Shown here: piece after piece, positions 5,496 to 5,966 of the stretch | How the letters are laid out: each line of letters opens with the position of its first letter | Position numbering within the stretch: the first letter of the stretch is position 1 | NCBI GenBank assembly: GCA_019245255.1 | Contig: JAFARV010000750.1 | Coordinates: 1-5,966 of the forward strand | Reading direction: 5' to 3' | From: Acidobacteriaceae bacterium | GTDB lineage: Bacteria; Acidobacteriota; Terriglobia; Bryobacterales; Bryobacteraceae | DNA: 5,966 nt | The notes under the pieces: model-generated | Database searches by the model: none | What the model was told of the DNA's origin: nothing | What the model saw: the letters and a program-made list of their open reading frames with translations, nothing else | Made by a program: the position numbers and the translations under genes

Positions 5496-5966
5496 ATGAA
5501 AATCCGAATCCAACACATCGCTCTGCTTGTCGCAGGAGCCTCCATCGCGTATGCCGCGAACGATGTACCCGTGCCATCGTCGTGCACGCCGGATATCAAC
5601 AGCAAACTGGCGCAACTGATCGCTTCCAAGCCGCAAGGCCCTGTCGACAACGTGATGGTCTGTGGAACGACGACCCGCAGGTCCCGCTATCAACCCGCCG
5701 GACAACACGGCAGTCATCACGTCTTCTCGGTACTCGCGGCGTTTCCAGATGGGAGCAAACAACTGGTCGAAGTGGTCACCAACGACAGCCTGGACGGGGT
5801 AATTACTGCTCCGGCGCAAGCACAGCTGTTCGCCTACGGGCAGGCGTTCTTTGACAATACGAACCAGTTCGCAGCCGGCATTCACGACACGCACTGCTCG
5901 ACTCATGCCGGCGCCGACAATGGCTGGATCGTCATCGACGGCGTGAAACATCCGTCATCGTGTGCC
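5496..5966 (+). CDS. Exported Cys/His-rich protein of unknown function, N-terminal part, truncated by the window edge
   Basis: The frame from ATG 5496 is open for 157 codons to the right edge with no stop, so the C-terminus is not seen. The first 20 residues, MKIRIQHIALLVAGASIAYA, make a textbook signal peptide with cleavage after AYA. The mature part has four cysteines (30, 56, 134, 156), enough for two disulfides, and a notable set of histidines (71, 74, 75, 130, 133, 137, 152). Residues GQHGSHHVFSVLAAFPDGSK (69-88) and GIHDTHCSTHAGADNGWIVI (128-147) recall, by eye, the pattern of DUF3465-type proteins (G..HQ.F.v.L..G, then a His-rich segment before GW); this is a tentative resemblance. No convincing Shine-Dalgarno is visible; only AGG lies close (5491-5493). 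It is divergent from the mutarotase-like gene, with 68 bases between preferred starts. Confidence 0.75.
   Translation, partial: MKIRIQHIALLVAGASIAYAANDVPVPSSCTPDINSKLAQLIASKPQGPVDNVMVCGTTTRRSRYQPAGQHGSHHVFSVLAAFPDGSKQLVEVVTNDSLDGVITAPAQAQLFAYGQAFFDNTNQFAAGIHDTHCSTHAGADNGWIVIDGVKHPSSCA

Noticed and set aside
5481..5951. 156-codon minus-strand open frame at the right edge
   Set aside because: The plus-strand frame across the same bases starts with a textbook signal peptide and has domain-like sequence; the minus frame shows neither.
1..5966. Defence system, prophage, insertion sequence, CRISPR or toxin-antitoxin pair
   Set aside because: No transposase, integrase, terminal inverted repeats, spaced direct repeats or defence-type domains are seen; base composition and coding style look even across the window.

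Overview
The window looks like an ordinary chromosomal segment from a moderately GC-rich Gram-negative soil bacterium. My best guess is an uncultured member of the Acidobacteriota (Terriglobia/Acidobacteriales-like). That rests on remembered family resemblance: the bifunctional-nuclease protein with its C-terminal 'NLNDEDLGRYKM' tail, the exported TPR protein, the exported lactonase-type propeller, and monocistronic genes with changing orientation. I could not run a search. There are no tRNA or rRNA genes, CRISPR arrays, insertion sequences or phage genes that I can recognise.

Layout: (1) 1-838, minus strand: the N-terminal 279 residues of a sodium:solute symporter (SSS family), running off the left edge, with a TTG start just downstream of a good extended -10 box. 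(2) 839-1130: a divergent intergenic region with no gene, holding promoter candidates for both flanking genes. (3) 1131-2534, plus: an exported TPR protein with a small tandem repeat behind its signal peptide and a possible beta-barrel C-terminal domain. (4) 2556-2592: a strong hairpin serving as a probable two-way terminator. (5) 2614-3099, minus: a DUF151/BFN bifunctional-nuclease-family protein. (6) 3242-4396, plus: an exported seven-bladed propeller of the lactonase (6-phosphogluconolactonase-like) family, preceded by an 11-bp inverted repeat in its leader. (7) 4414-5427, minus: an exported galactose-mutarotase-like protein. (8) 5496-5966, plus: the first 157 codons of an exported Cys/His-rich small protein running off the right edge.

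Neighbouring genes alternate in direction (minus, plus, minus, plus, minus, plus), so no two are likely to share a transcript. Four of the six carry an apparent signal peptide and a fifth is a membrane transporter, so most of the window's products act outside the cytoplasm. A loose sugar theme (symporter, lactonase-type propeller, mutarotase-like protein) is possible but rests on context only. I found no defence system or other clearly novel multi-gene system. The points most worth a second look are the leader hairpin of the lactonase gene, the near-leaderless TTG start of the symporter, the exported lactonase/mutarotase pair, and the unrecognised exported protein at the right edge.
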